A stretch of DNA of 64,000 nt from CAZDCD01 sp964503885 (GCA_964503885.1 CAZDCD010000013.1:57166-121165); one strand, 5' to 3'; counted from the first letter of the stretch, positions 37,843-48,032 are shown. Numbers and translations: made by a program. Notes: generated by a model from the letters alone, not told the origin.

Positions 37843-37884
37843 ATAGGTGTTCGCTCTTTTCCGCTAATATTGCATGATCCGGAA

Positions 37885-40548
37885 CTAAAATTCGATTTTA
37901 TATGCGATATTCGGAATAATGATCAGGTCTTTGGATTCAACTATCCTGTCGGTTTCAGCATCGTACCTGTACTCCTGGAATTCTTTATGCGCAAGGGCAT
38001 TTACGATCTGCAACGACCAGACACCTGAATACGCCGGTTTATTGATCCTGTATGAGAATGCAAACGAAAGAATAGGTGCGTCTGGAAGCTTTACACTATA
38101 TGCTTTTGTGCTCTCTTCAATAACTTCATCACCCTGAAGGTAAACGGGGGTAACCCTTTCTCCTCCCAGGTAGCTGAAGCGGATGTTTGCGCTGAAGAGA
38201 TTTTTACCCGATTTTCCAGTCATCCATTCCTTCCCGCCCAGCAGATTCAATACATAATTTCGGTTGTATCGTGTATTTCTTTCGATTCCGTCGCCCCCTT
38301 TGTATTTTGATCCAAACAACGATCCGCTGATCAGGTAGTAGAATCCTTTATTGAGGAATCTTTCCAGGGAGATGTCAATCCCGTAATTTTTTCCGGTGCC
38401 GGTATTTATGAGCGAATCGTTGAAACTCCATATATTGTCAATATTTATAGTGGAAAAATAACTATGCGGGACAACTGGTATATTAAAAAGTTTCTGAAAG
38501 TATGGCTCCATCCTGAATACGAGGTTTTCGGAAAATTTATGGTAGTAGCCTAAAACAACATGATGTGCTTTGGCAAAGTCAAGATCTTTATTTGGATTGA
38601 TTACCTCTGCCCCTTGCTGTTGTTGAACAAAGTAGAGATTTAAGTTTTCAAGCTGGCTATGCAAGCCGTATGCAACTGATACGGTATTAACCGGTGAAAC
38701 ATTCCAATGCACACCAATGCGTGGTTCTATGGTTTTTCTGTTATTCAACGTAAAATACTGTGAGTGGATGCCTGCATTAACCTGTACATTTTTTGAAATG
38801 CTGATTTTGGATTGGGAATAGAATTGTACCAGTTCACCGGATCCCTTGCCCGATACATAGGTTTGCAAGGGTTCTCCGTATTCATAAGCCTCTTTAGTGA
38901 CAATATCGTAATTAAGACGATCGAAAATAAGACCTGTTTTGTTTGTATGCGCTGCACCGAATTTATGGCTGATCTCACTTGTGAGGGTGTATTTCCATTT
39001 ATTGTCTTTAAAGTCAGTTTTAGGCTCAAGCATCAATTCATTGTTGTATCTTTTTTGAGTCCAGGCAAATCCATTTCCTGTTGTGGCAAAACCGGTATGC
39101 AAATAGGTTTTTTCACCAAGTATTACTTTATGACTGACACCCACCGCACCCATAGTGAATCTTGCCAGATATTCCTTTCTGTCATCACTGCTCTTCCATT
39201 TGAGTGAGTCTTTTTCGGCGTTATGCAATTGTTTATCGAACGATCCGATCCCCCATAACGAAAACACCCCGAGCTTCCGGGCCGGGAAATTTAATTTGAA
39301 CGAGAGATCCTGGTAGGATATCACTCCCATCTCCTTCGGCAATATTGGTGCGAGTAAACCAAGTGTGGAATACCGGTAATTGAACAGGTACGACGAACGG
39401 TTACCTTTAATAAAAGGCCCTTCCGATGCAAAGTCAATGCCAATTATTCCGGCCTGAAAAGTATGTTCCCTTTTTTCGGTATTACCTGATCTTAAATTTA
39501 TGTCGAAAACACCTGATAAGGCATTTCCGAATTCGGCGGGGAACGCTCCGGTGTAAAAATCGGAATTTGCCATTGTCTGGCTGCTCAATGCAGTTAATGC
39601 GCCACCTCCGAGTGAAATAAAATCGGCGAAATGACTGGGATTAGGTATTTGTATACCTTCCATACGCCAAAGCAATCCTTTAGGCGCATTTCCCCTGATG
39701 ACTATGCCATTGCTGCGCACATTGGCAAATGTTGCTCCCACAGCTGCAGTTACCAGCCGGGCAGGATCATCGATACCTCCTGCATAGCGATTGGCCTCTT
39801 CCATGCTTATTTGCTTCGCACTAAGCGTTGCCATTGAATTTATGGGCTCTTCCTTGTTTGATCCGGCTTTAACCCTTATCTCCTCAAGATGTGTAGATGA
39901 TCCGGAAAGGGCTATGTTCAATACAGTCTCTCTGCCACTGCTTACCAGAACCTCTCTGGCGATATACGATTTGTATCCGATAAAGCTTATTTCCATATCA
40001 TACCTTCCTAAAGGTACGTGTTCCAGCCTGAAATATCCGTTTGCATCACTTACCGTTCCCATCAACGGGTCAGTATTGAGAAGGATTATATTTGCACCGG
40101 TAAGTGGAATATGAATGTCTGCATCAACAACCGTACCTTTAATTGTTTGATCCTGATCGTCAACGGATCTTGACTTGTTCTCCTTATGAGACTCTGGTTC
40201 AATAACTATTACATCATCCATTATACGATACTGCAAATCTTTGTTATTCAGGCATTCCTTCAGTACATCATCCAATGTTGCATTTTTAATTTTCAATGAT
40301 TCATGTTGGTATATATCAACTTTGGTATTGTTGTATAAAATATTTTTCCCGCTTTGCTTTTTTATTTCCTGCAGGATATCACCCAGGCTCACATTTTCCA
40401 TAGTGAGGGTAATCCGGTTTTCCTGTGCATTTGAGTTTAAGGTGAAAAATATCAGTAGTGTAAACAACAGCCGCTTAACCACAAAGGAAATCAGTATATT
40501 TTGATTTGTTTTCACCGTTTTCCCGCAATTTTTTTGATTTATTTTCAT
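37885..40548 (-). CDS. TonB-dependent receptor with STN and carboxypeptidase-regulatory-like domains
   Basis: The 887-residue outer-membrane protein has a signal sequence. An STN domain (TLTMENVSLGDILQEIKKQSG..., residues 47-110) comes next, then a CarboxypepD_reg-like domain (IKGTVVDADIHIPLTGANI), a plug with IVIRGNAPKGLLWRMEG, and a large barrel ending in Phe. The STN domain in a receptor that follows FecR and an ECF sigma gene signals transmembrane regulation, in which ligand binding at the receptor relays to FecR and then to the sigma factor. It is a close relative of the receptor at 17000-19333. The ligand is unknown. Confidence 0.92.
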   Translation of the reverse strand: MKINQKNCGKTVKTNQNILISFVVKRLLFTLLIFFTLNSNAQENRITLTMENVSLGDILQEIKKQSGKNILYNNTKVDIYQHESLKIKNATLDDVLKECLNNKDLQYRIMDDVIVIEPESHKENKSRSVDDQDQTIKGTVVDADIHIPLTGANIILLNTDPLMGTVSDANGYFRLEHVPLGRYDMEISFIGYKSYIAREVLVSSGRETVLNIALSGSSTHLEEIRVKAGSNKEEPINSMATLSAKQISMEEANRYAGGIDDPARLVTAAVGATFANVRSNGIVIRGNAPKGLLWRMEGIQIPNPSHFADFISLGGGALTALSSQTMANSDFYTGAFPAEFGNALSGVFDINLRSGNTEKREHTFQAGIIGIDFASEGPFIKGNRSSYLFNYRYSTLGLLAPILPKEMGVISYQDLSFKLNFPARKLGVFSLWGIGSFDKQLHNAEKDSLKWKSSDDRKEYLARFTMGAVGVSHKVILGEKTYLHTGFATTGNGFAWTQKRYNNELMLEPKTDFKDNKWKYTLTSEISHKFGAAHTNKTGLIFDRLNYDIVTKEAYEYGEPLQTYVSGKGSGELVQFYSQSKISISKNVQVNAGIHSQYFTLNNRKTIEPRIGVHWNVSPVNTVSVAYGLHSQLENLNLYFVQQQQGAEVINPNKDLDFAKAHHVVLGYYHKFSENLVFRMEPYFQKLFNIPVVPHSYFSTINIDNIWSFNDSLINTGTGKNYGIDISLERFLNKGFYYLISGSLFGSKYKGGDGIERNTRYNRNYVLNLLGGKEWMTGKSGKNLFSANIRFSYLGGERVTPVYLQGDEVIEESTKAYSVKLPDAPILSFAFSYRINKPAYSGVWSLQIVNALAHKEFQEYRYDAETDRIVESKDLIIIPNIAYKIEF

Positions 40549-40620
40549 ACTTTTAAGTGATTAAAGATTGATAAATGTATTTATTGATTTTATGGGGAAT
40601 GTTGCCGCATTCCCCTTTTC

Positions 40621-41829
40621 TTATTTTTCTGAAAACACGATTATTTTTTTCCCTACGATCTTAAATTTTATAGTACTGGCTATGGATATCATATCGATGA
40701 TTTTTGAAATAGTGTCGTAGCGTTTCAGATCGCCTGTAAAAGGTTCTGACCGCAATGCGTCGTCTTTAAACTCGACTTCAAAATCATACCACCGCGATAG
40801 TTTATGCAGGATTGATTCAAGCGGTTCATTCTCGAAGATGAATAATCCCTGTGTCCATGACGTAAACAGCCTGGTATTCACTTTCTTTGTCACCATCTGA
40901 TTCGACTTTTTGTCGAAGCTGGCCTGCTGTCCCGGCTCCAGCTTCAATTCTGTGGTTGACTTATCGTGCAGCATTTCAATACCGATACTGCCCGAAACAA
41001 GGGTTGTTTTAATAAAACCATCATCAGGATATGCCGAAATATTGAATGACGTTCCGTAAACGGTAGTTTTAAGGCCGTTCATCTTAACCGCAAACGGTGT
41101 ATTGCCTGATTTTGCCACTTCGAAATAGCCTTCGCCCGTGAGTTCAACTACACGTGAATGCATCGCAAATACTACGGGGAATTTAAGCGTTGACAATGAA
41201 TTTAGTTTCACCTTCGAACCATCCGGTAATACAAGCGAATACTCTCCCCCTGCGGGGACAATTAGCGTGTTGAACTCAGCCGGATATTCTTCTATAGCTG
41301 AAGCATTTACGCTGTCCGGCCGAAATATTAATGTTGAACTGGTATCAACGATGGTTGTATGGTGTTGACGGATAATGGATTTACGGGTTGTTCTCCCGAG
41401 TTCAATCTGCCGGTTATCGGAGGTGATCAGCAACGCTTTGTGAGTACCGGGTTGTATATTATTACTGTTTATGGTACCTGGGTATCGTGTATTGATTGCT
41501 GTAAATATGATATAAGCTGCGGTAAGAATTACGGCGATTGATGCTGCGATCTTATATGCCGCCGGTATGCGGCGCAGAAGATGAATTTTGGTTGTTTTGG
41601 CATGTCGGGTTCTGATTTTTCTGAAGGCCTGCCGGGAATCGTAAGCATTGAATCGGATTATATCTTCTCCCAGATGTTCAGGATCGGAAAGACTCCGGTA
41701 AATTCGTTTATGTGCTTCTTCACTATCTAGCCAGGTGGTTAAAATTTTGGTTTCATCATCGGTTAGTCCGGTGATTTTTTCTTTTGCTATTATTCTGGCG
41801 ATCTCAAAATCGCGATCCCGGTTTTCCAT
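40621..41829 (-). CDS. FecR-family anti-sigma factor
   Basis: I use ATG 41829, giving 402 residues and an N-terminus typical of the family (MENRDRDFEIARIIAKEKI). The cytosolic N-terminal domain is followed by one membrane segment (AYKIAASIAVILTAAYIIF, near residue 95). The periplasmic FecR core follows (VPAGGEYSLVLPDGSKVKLNS, GEGYFEVAK) and a C-terminal DUF4974-type domain (FIFENEPLESILHKLSRWYDFEV). It should hold the adjacent ECF sigma factor inactive until the receptor's STN domain signals. The receptor gene follows 72 bp downstream. Confidence 0.92.
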   Translation of the reverse strand: MENRDRDFEIARIIAKEKITGLTDDETKILTTWLDSEEAHKRIYRSLSDPEHLGEDIIRFNAYDSRQAFRKIRTRHAKTTKIHLLRRIPAAYKIAASIAVILTAAYIIFTAINTRYPGTINSNNIQPGTHKALLITSDNRQIELGRTTRKSIIRQHHTTIVDTSSTLIFRPDSVNASAIEEYPAEFNTLIVPAGGEYSLVLPDGSKVKLNSLSTLKFPVVFAMHSRVVELTGEGYFEVAKSGNTPFAVKMNGLKTTVYGTSFNISAYPDDGFIKTTLVSGSIGIEMLHDKSTTELKLEPGQQASFDKKSNQMVTKKVNTRLFTSWTQGLFIFENEPLESILHKLSRWYDFEVEFKDDALRSEPFTGDLKRYDTISKIIDMISIASTIKFKIVGKKIIVFSEK

Positions 41830-42025
41830 ACGAAAGAATTTTGTAGTTCTATAATAATACAATTGAAACTGAAAACAGGGTGTATTACAAGACATTTTTC
41901 AGAACTTTTATAAACTCTGGTATTTCTGCCGGATGGTCTGATCACCGGGAATAATCAAGAAGTAACAAAAAAGAGCAAAGTTTAATTCAAAAAAAAGCTG
42001 AGCCGGAATGCTAAGATCGCTGTTA

Positions 42026-42577
42026 TTATTTCAGGAAGATTAAAACCGCCAAACCTAAAATATCCCTGAGCTTCCTATAGGCAATCTTTTTCTGTAGCTT
42101 AACCGTATTCAGCGAAATATTGAGCTCATCTGCGATTTCACGATTTGTCAACCCCTGGATGGAAAAGAGGGTAATTTTTTTTTGCTTTTCCGGCAGATTG
42201 TCCACGGCAAACCGAATGTTTGCGATCGTCTCAGCCCGGATAAGATGATCTTCGAAAACCATGACCTCAGAAATGTCCGGTGCCTGATCGTATGCATATT
42301 TTTCTTTAATAAGATTATGTTTAAGTATATTCAGGCATTTGTTTTTTGCAGTGACATATAAAAAGGTTTTCACATGGTTTAATGACTCAAATTTCCCGTG
42401 CTGATTCCACAATTCAATGAAGGCTTCCTGTGCGACATCCTCTGCATCACCCGGGTTGTTCAGGTATTTTTCTGCAAAATAGCACAGGGCGGGATACAAT
42501 ACCGAGAAAATATGCTGCAAGGCTTTCCGGTCACCCTTCCTGAAATTACGGACAACAATATCTGTTAATGGATTCAA
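42026..42577 (-). CDS. ECF-type RNA polymerase sigma factor
   Basis: The 183-residue protein has the two sigma-70 domains of an ECF factor: region 2 (DRKALQHIFSVLYPALCYFAEKYL...DAEDVAQEAFIELW) and region 4 (LPEKQKKITLFSIQGLTNREIADELNISLNTVKLQKKIAYRKLR). It is the Bacteroidota FecI-like subgroup that works with FecR and TonB receptors. It is the first gene of the leftward sigma/FecR/receptor locus, and about 200 bp separate it from the FecR gene. Confidence 0.93.
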   Translation of the reverse strand: MNPLTDIVVRNFRKGDRKALQHIFSVLYPALCYFAEKYLNNPGDAEDVAQEAFIELWNQHGKFESLNHVKTFLYVTAKNKCLNILKHNLIKEKYAYDQAPDISEVMVFEDHLIRAETIANIRFAVDNLPEKQKKITLFSIQGLTNREIADELNISLNTVKLQKKIAYRKLRDILGLAVLIFLK

Positions 42578-42767
42578 TTGTATAATTTCTCATACTTTTT
42601 CGGAGGTTTAAGTTAACGTAATAAATTAAATTTCCTTTGCTCTTCATTGTACAATATTTAATATTTTCGTGCTGGCCTATACGCTATTAGCTATATGCCG
42701 TGGTTCTTTATTGCCTGGATATTGAAAAGAAGAGCTTGGTGAAAATTACCTGATTTGAATTGAGGTC

Positions 42768-42804
42768 AAAAAAAGCGCGCTTGATTCATCTCCGAATCAA
42801 GCGC
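42768..42804 (-). terminator. Terminator downstream of the BACON/CE15 gene
   Basis: GCGCTTGATTC at 42777-42787 pairs with GAATCAAGCGC at 42794-42804; on the reverse strand a run of seven T follows two bases later. It lies 33 bp beyond the stop codon of the esterase gene. Confidence 0.85.
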
Positions 42805-42836
42805 ACGTATTAAAAAATTCTTAAGAATTCACAATC

Positions 42837-45671
42837 CTATCTTACAACCTCTTTGGTAATAGTACCTTTATCGGTACTGATCGTAACAACATACGACCCT
42901 TTTGCAATATCGTTAACCGGTAAGGTAAAATGACCAACTCCGCTTATATTCCAATGCTTAACCTGTCTTCCTGAAAGGTCAACCAGACTGACTGTGCTTT
43001 CGGATATGTTTTTATCAAAGATGATGTTTAACATATCGTTTGCCAGATAAACAGATATGGAATTTTCAAGGCTGTTTTTGTCAATGGATGTCGGTTCACC
43101 TGCGGCCTGGGTTACCTCGATGGGTTGCGGATCGACATTATCAGCGGTAACTGTCACAGTAGCCATGCGTTCCGATGATGTCGGATTTTTCTCAGCTGTT
43201 AGCGTCACAGTCATGCTATCCGAGCCCGATGCGGGATCCGCCGTCAGCCATGTTTCTGAGCTTTCAATGATCCACGGGGAATTTGAAAATACATCAAATG
43301 TTACCGTACTATTAGCATCGGCGGCAATGTCAAGCGTTTCATCGGATACCGACAGCGTTGTATCACCCGCAGCCTGCGTTACAGTGACAATACCGGGAGC
43401 GAGTCCCAAAACATTAATGGAAACCTGTGCCTGTCGGGTAGTAATTAATGGATTGCCGGATGCCGTAAGGTTTACGGTGAAAAATTGAAATTGAGAATTA
43501 TACGGTTCGTTAGTAACCGTCAACCAACTTTCTGAACTACCAAATGTTGCATTCGGATCGTTCGTGATTGCATAGATTATTGCAGTACTTCCATCGACAG
43601 CCGCTATGCTTTTCGTGTTTCCGACAACAAAAAAGTCAGTCCAGATGGTTAATGTCGGATTGCCCGGTGCCTGTTTTACAACCAGCGTGTCACGAACCGA
43701 ATCATTGACAGCAAAAATAACATCTTGCATACGAGTTGTTACAACTGTATTGGCTGAAATGGATAAGGTTGTACTGTCGTTATTAACAGAACTTGCAGGC
43801 TGAGCTGTGATCCAGGATCCCAAATTGGTAACACTCCATACGTTATTCGAAGTTACATTTACCACATGGCTGTTTACAGTAGCTTCAACCTCAAGCGTAT
43901 CAACAGAAACGGAAATAACACCCGGAGCGGAAGTTTTCTGGTTGATAAACAGATACATTGTCTTTAAACCGGGAGCTGTTATCATAATAGTATCCCGGCG
44001 TGCAGATGCATCAGGATTGGCTTCTGCGATTATCGTAATGGTATCGTTATGTGTTCCAGATGTCTTATCCGGAGTGACCCAGGCTTCGGAACTTGCGAGG
44101 CTCCATGTGGTGTCTGAGGTGATCACAAACTTGGCTGTACTGTTAGTCGTGTCACTCAGGATAATAGTAGTAGGGGAATAGAAGAGTGTTGAATTTTTTA
44201 CGTATTTGGAGGCAAATTGCCAGAATGCGGGCCAGTCAGGTGCATCTGTATGGCCTCCTTCGTGATATCTGTAAGCAAGGGTCCCTTCGATATATCCTTT
44301 ATCGACTACTGGTTTGGGATCATTCATAATGATTCCGTCAACTCCGAGTAATTCATAGACCGGTGTTGCCCCAACAGTGGTCAGATACATTCCGTAAGGA
44401 TCTGTCCAGGTACTCTGTGTCCCACCATTTATAAAAACCGGTCGGGGTGCACAAAGCGAAAGAAGAGAGTGGGCATCCACCGGACAATCTTCGATTTTAC
44501 GAGGCATATATTGACCCGGAATTTTTTCTCCACCCCATTTCATAAAATTACCAGCCATCCAATGATATTCCTGATCCCAAACAGAATTTTCAAGATTTTG
44601 TCCATAATGTCTTCTGTTCATTTTTGTACCAAGGCTTCCGGCATCACTTGGAAATGCAATAAACAATCTTGGTTCGTAAGCCATTGCCACAAGCGTTGCT
44701 TTACCGTATCTTGAATGCCCTGTAATGCCTATTTTTGTTGCATCTATATCAGGGTCCGTTTCAAAATAATCTATAAGTTTGCTTACTCCCCAGCTCCATG
44801 CTGCAAGAGTACCCCATTGCTCAGGGGTTCTCCAGTTGCCTTTATTGCACAATCCTATAAGGTAGCTGGAAAGGCCTGAACCATTATCAGGCTGAAGTGC
44901 TTCATTATTGAATGCACATGCTCCCCATCCTTGCGGATAAGCATAGTTCCAGTAGGTATCAATACCACTCCAAAACACAATCATAACCGGAACAGGGCCT
45001 GCAGCATTTGCAGGCACTCTGAGCGTTGCTGAAATTGTGGGCACATCCCGTACAGAAGGGTATCTTGAAATGTCAATGGTGCCTGTTATAACTTTTTGAA
45101 TATAGGCTGCAGCACCGCTTCCTCCTGTAGTTGTTACAACCGACCATGTTACTGCCGGCAAAATAGTATCATCAGGAATTACTCCCCACATCTGTTCCTG
45201 CACATCTTTTAGAATTTCCGGGCGGCGTAAATTCCACCAATCGTCAACAGTTGAGATTACATATGCACTATCTCTCATTTTGAGCAGATCTATAGGTGGA
45301 TAATCACCAAGCCGGGCCGAATCAGGGCCTGGGTGAAAACCATACCATCTGTCACTGTAATTATTCCATAAACCCCAGGAGGTTCGTGTGATCGTATTCC
45401 CTGTGCCCAGAGAATCAGTCCAGTCTCCTTCCGGATTGTTGGCATCTCTCGGGTATGCACCGGCAGGCGCATTCGGGTCTTCCAGTTTAGGGGGTAATTC
45501 AGGGAAAGTTATTCCCAATTGCCATGCCATTTGATCCCTGTCTTGTGTGCGGGTTACATCACTTGGGGGAAATGCCGGAAACTGGGCAAATACAGTACCC
45601 GTTACCGTTAAAAGCAATATGGTAAATACATGCTTTACCCTTGCTAAGTCAAGAAAAGTAGATTTTTTCAT
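42837..45671 (-). CDS. CE15-like esterase with four BACON domains and a T9SS sorting domain
   Basis: From ATG 45671 (944 residues) a signal peptide precedes an alpha/beta-hydrolase domain. It has the nucleophile motif GHSRYGKA near residue 325, the block APRPVFINGGTQSTWTDPYGMY near 415, and a catalytic-type His in YHEGGHTDAP near 475. These fit glucuronoyl esterases (CE15), which cut ester links between lignin and glucuronoxylan. Four BACON-type beta domains of about 85-90 residues follow (residues about 500-850). A Por-type C-terminal domain follows them (SVYLANDMLNIIF, SLVDLSGRQVKHW, GSYVVTISTDKG, ending KEVVR). A surface plant-polymer enzyme is predicted; the exact substrate is inference. 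Confidence 0.82.
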   Translation of the reverse strand: MKKSTFLDLARVKHVFTILLLTVTGTVFAQFPAFPPSDVTRTQDRDQMAWQLGITFPELPPKLEDPNAPAGAYPRDANNPEGDWTDSLGTGNTITRTSWGLWNNYSDRWYGFHPGPDSARLGDYPPIDLLKMRDSAYVISTVDDWWNLRRPEILKDVQEQMWGVIPDDTILPAVTWSVVTTTGGSGAAAYIQKVITGTIDISRYPSVRDVPTISATLRVPANAAGPVPVMIVFWSGIDTYWNYAYPQGWGACAFNNEALQPDNGSGLSSYLIGLCNKGNWRTPEQWGTLAAWSWGVSKLIDYFETDPDIDATKIGITGHSRYGKATLVAMAYEPRLFIAFPSDAGSLGTKMNRRHYGQNLENSVWDQEYHWMAGNFMKWGGEKIPGQYMPRKIEDCPVDAHSLLSLCAPRPVFINGGTQSTWTDPYGMYLTTVGATPVYELLGVDGIIMNDPKPVVDKGYIEGTLAYRYHEGGHTDAPDWPAFWQFASKYVKNSTLFYSPTTIILSDTTNSTAKFVITSDTTWSLASSEAWVTPDKTSGTHNDTITIIAEANPDASARRDTIMITAPGLKTMYLFINQKTSAPGVISVSVDTLEVEATVNSHVVNVTSNNVWSVTNLGSWITAQPASSVNNDSTTLSISANTVVTTRMQDVIFAVNDSVRDTLVVKQAPGNPTLTIWTDFFVVGNTKSIAAVDGSTAIIYAITNDPNATFGSSESWLTVTNEPYNSQFQFFTVNLTASGNPLITTRQAQVSINVLGLAPGIVTVTQAAGDTTLSVSDETLDIAADANSTVTFDVFSNSPWIIESSETWLTADPASGSDSMTVTLTAEKNPTSSERMATVTVTADNVDPQPIEVTQAAGEPTSIDKNSLENSISVYLANDMLNIIFDKNISESTVSLVDLSGRQVKHWNISGVGHFTLPVNDIAKGSYVVTISTDKGTITKEVVR

Positions 45672-45843
45672 GAGTTTACGTTTTAATGATTTGTATTTTC
45701 CGTATAAAAGATTAGCTGGTATTTTGTCAAACAATATCAACCCTGAATTTGTTTATCCGGCCTCTGTGTTAATTTATGAATTAAAATTAAATTCTTCAAT
45801 GATCAGGTGCAGGTTTTCATGCGGTGCATGGTTAGTATTATGA

Positions 45844-46103
45844 ATAAGGTTTGTCGGATCGGCATCCGGATTAAACGATCCCAAAAACACATTCAGCAGC
45901 CTTAATTATGAACGCAGGTTGAATTTCCTGGAAATAAATGATTTCGCAGGATATCAGACGATTACAATGAGTTTTAATAGGGCGGCCAGGTGGTATTCCG
46001 GGTTTATTCCGACGCGGCATTTTGGGATGCGTTAATTTACAGAAATGCCGAAAACGAACCGTCAGTATGGATAGGGTATAAATTAGGAAATGCGCTCGTA
46101 TAG
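45844..46103 (+). pseudogene. Frameshifted C-terminal remnant of an unrecognised gene
   Basis: Two forward frames have coding character but overlap with a shift. The first, from 45844, contains FVGSASGLNDPKNTFSSL and FLEINDFAGYQTITMSF and loses sense near 45990. The second then reads YSDAAFWDALIYRNAENE and VWIGYKLGNALV and stops at 46103. Joined, they would form one protein's last 80-90 residues. No start codon or upstream coding sequence was found, so this is a 3' relic. I do not recognise the family. The rest of the gap from 45672 has no gene. Confidence 0.45.
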
Positions 46104-46202
46104 AACGAGGACCCAATTACTGGCATAATTTTTGTTCCTATCGGTTAAGTATTTCATCCAGGCATTCCAAGCATTATTTTTATGCCTGTAATAAGAAAGA
46201 AA

Positions 46203-46991
46203 ATGAGTTTAAACACAACAACAAACAGGCTTTATGCTTCAGCACAATGCAACGATAGAAATCTTTACCCTGAAATCCCCGGTTTTACCGATTCGTTTTT
46301 AAAGGTTTCAGAACCCTTTATCATAAAGTATGCCGTGCCGTTTGTTATATGGACTGAGAAAATGGAGGTTACACCGTATAAAAGTATCGAAACCGTTTTC
46401 ATGGATTTGGTAATGGCCGGGTTTTCCTGGCATATTTATATTGCCCCTGCCCTCCGCACACCTAAGATCATGTTCGGTATTATGTCTGTATTGAGTGCCG
46501 CAAGAATGAAATTTCCAGGGCTGAGATCCATTATTGACGGAATAAGGGGCCTCATTTTCACACGGATCACAAAAGATACAAAAAAACCTGTACATCCGAA
46601 ATACACATTGAAAAATTTCGAAAGGTTGATTTTTCTGCTTAAATCAACAGGTGAATATACCGAAGAAGTAAAAAAACTGATGGTGGTACACAATTATTTG
46701 CGAATATTGACACACGGACAAACAGATACTTTCCTCGAAAACCTGCATATGACGGGCACGTTTTATATGGACAGGACAGAAAGGCTCGTTGGAAAATCCA
46801 TCGGTAAACCGGATGATTTACGAGATATTACCCGGGAAATACGCCATGCAAATTACCTGATGAAGTACAGGTACAATACCGAATATTTAATGTCCCTGCT
46901 TACAACTGATTTATCGAATCGCGATTTAAAGATCATGGGATCAGGATCTGATTCGCAGACATTGAATACCATAGGACTGCGGGCATCATGA
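46203..46991 (+). CDS. Hypothetical protein of about 260 residues
   Basis: I choose ATG 46203, though ATG 46182 is seven codons earlier. The sequence has hydrophobic patches (SFLKVSEPFIIKYAVPFVIW, FSWHIYIAPAL) and a basic, helical second half (YTLKNFERLIFLLKSTGEYTEEVKKLM, DITREIRHANYLMKYRYNTEYL). There is no signal peptide of standard form and no motif that I recognise. Codon use looks coding throughout. It stands alone between a gene remnant and the convergent SDR gene. Confidence 0.6.
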   Translation: MSLNTTTNRLYASAQCNDRNLYPEIPGFTDSFLKVSEPFIIKYAVPFVIWTEKMEVTPYKSIETVFMDLVMAGFSWHIYIAPALRTPKIMFGIMSVLSAARMKFPGLRSIIDGIRGLIFTRITKDTKKPVHPKYTLKNFERLIFLLKSTGEYTEEVKKLMVVHNYLRILTHGQTDTFLENLHMTGTFYMDRTERLVGKSIGKPDDLRDITREIRHANYLMKYRYNTEYLMSLLTTDLSNRDLKIMGSGSDSQTLNTIGLRAS

Positions 46992-47045
46992 CATTTTTCG
47001 CAACAATTATTTAAACAAAGTGAGGCATCCTGAACAGGTCTGAAA

Positions 47046-48032
47046 TTAATTGTAAGCTCTGTTCATCAGGTAATAATAGAGTCTGCGGGGCATAAAAGAT
47101 AGTAATCCCAGTATTGCCCTGTTTGATGATCCCGGTATACAAATAATTTCATCCCTTTTAAGACCCAGAAGTGAATAATTAACCACTTCCGATGGTTCCA
47201 TCCATTTTAACCAGGGCACAGGAACCGCCAGTTTTGACTTGTCCAGCTTAGCGTGAAAATTGGTCTGCGTAAATCCCGGGCAGAGGCATTGAACCCTGAT
47301 TCCATACTGATGCAGCTCCAGGAAAAGCGATTCGGTAAAACTGGTGAGAAACGATTTGGTACCCGAATACATCGCATTATCAGAGGTAGGGATAAAGGCA
47401 GCCATTGAAGTTACATTGATGATAGTTCCCGATTTCCGGCTGATCATCTGGGGAGCAACTTTATGAATAAGCCTGAGAGGGGCGGTGACGTGTACATCCA
47501 ACATTTTAAGCTGATTATTCACCCGGTCGGTACTAAATTTTTCTGCCAGTCCGAAACCCGCATTGTTAACAAGTATTTCGATGGGTTTCTTATTCTCTGC
47601 AAGATCAAGCAACCCGTTCATATCTTTTTTAACGGCAAGGTCGCCTATGAATACATCAACCCGAATCCGGTATTTAATTCTCAGTTCCGCAGCAAACCTG
47701 TTGATCTCAGCGTTTCTTCTGCCCGTGATAATCAGGTTGTACCCTTCCCTTGCAAATTCAAACGCAAACGCTTTACCAATACCGCTGGTTGCTCCCGTGA
47801 TCAGTGCATATTTTCCATGTTGATAGCTGATACCCTTGTCTCGACTGGTCAGGGGGGCTTTAGGCATCGACGGATTTTCAAAAATCCCTGTCGAACCTAA
47901 AATTCTGGGCATAAGAAACCTACTGATTTGACCGGCTGATCCATTACCTGCCGGTACCTTCGGCATCCGGCTGACGAATGTTTTAAAGCATTCTGAAAAA
48001 TTCAGTTTAACAGGAAAGTTTAATGTATGCAT
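47046..48032 (-). CDS. Short-chain dehydrogenase/reductase, start uncertain
   Basis: The core is a classical SDR. The NAD(P) motif TGATSGIGKAFA lies about 85 residues into the long frame, then NNAGFG, and the catalytic Ser (NVTSM) with YSGTKSF (Y-x-x-x-K). The C-terminal part is that of the DltE/short-chain type with a hydrophobic end. The 70 or so residues before the nucleotide motif are unusual; ATG 47867 would give a normal-length enzyme of about 270 residues. The Arg-rich turn after the second strand (ITGRRN) suggests NADPH. It lies beyond a 444-bp gap downstream of the radical SAM/desaturase operon, and could serve the same pathway. Confidence 0.8.
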   Translation of the reverse strand: MHTLNFPVKLNFSECFKTFVSRMPKVPAGNGSAGQISRFLMPRILGSTGIFENPSMPKAPLTSRDKGISYQHGKYALITGATSGIGKAFAFEFAREGYNLIITGRRNAEINRFAAELRIKYRIRVDVFIGDLAVKKDMNGLLDLAENKKPIEILVNNAGFGLAEKFSTDRVNNQLKMLDVHVTAPLRLIHKVAPQMISRKSGTIINVTSMAAFIPTSDNAMYSGTKSFLTSFTESLFLELHQYGIRVQCLCPGFTQTNFHAKLDKSKLAVPVPWLKWMEPSEVVNYSLLGLKRDEIICIPGSSNRAILGLLSFMPRRLYYYLMNRAYN

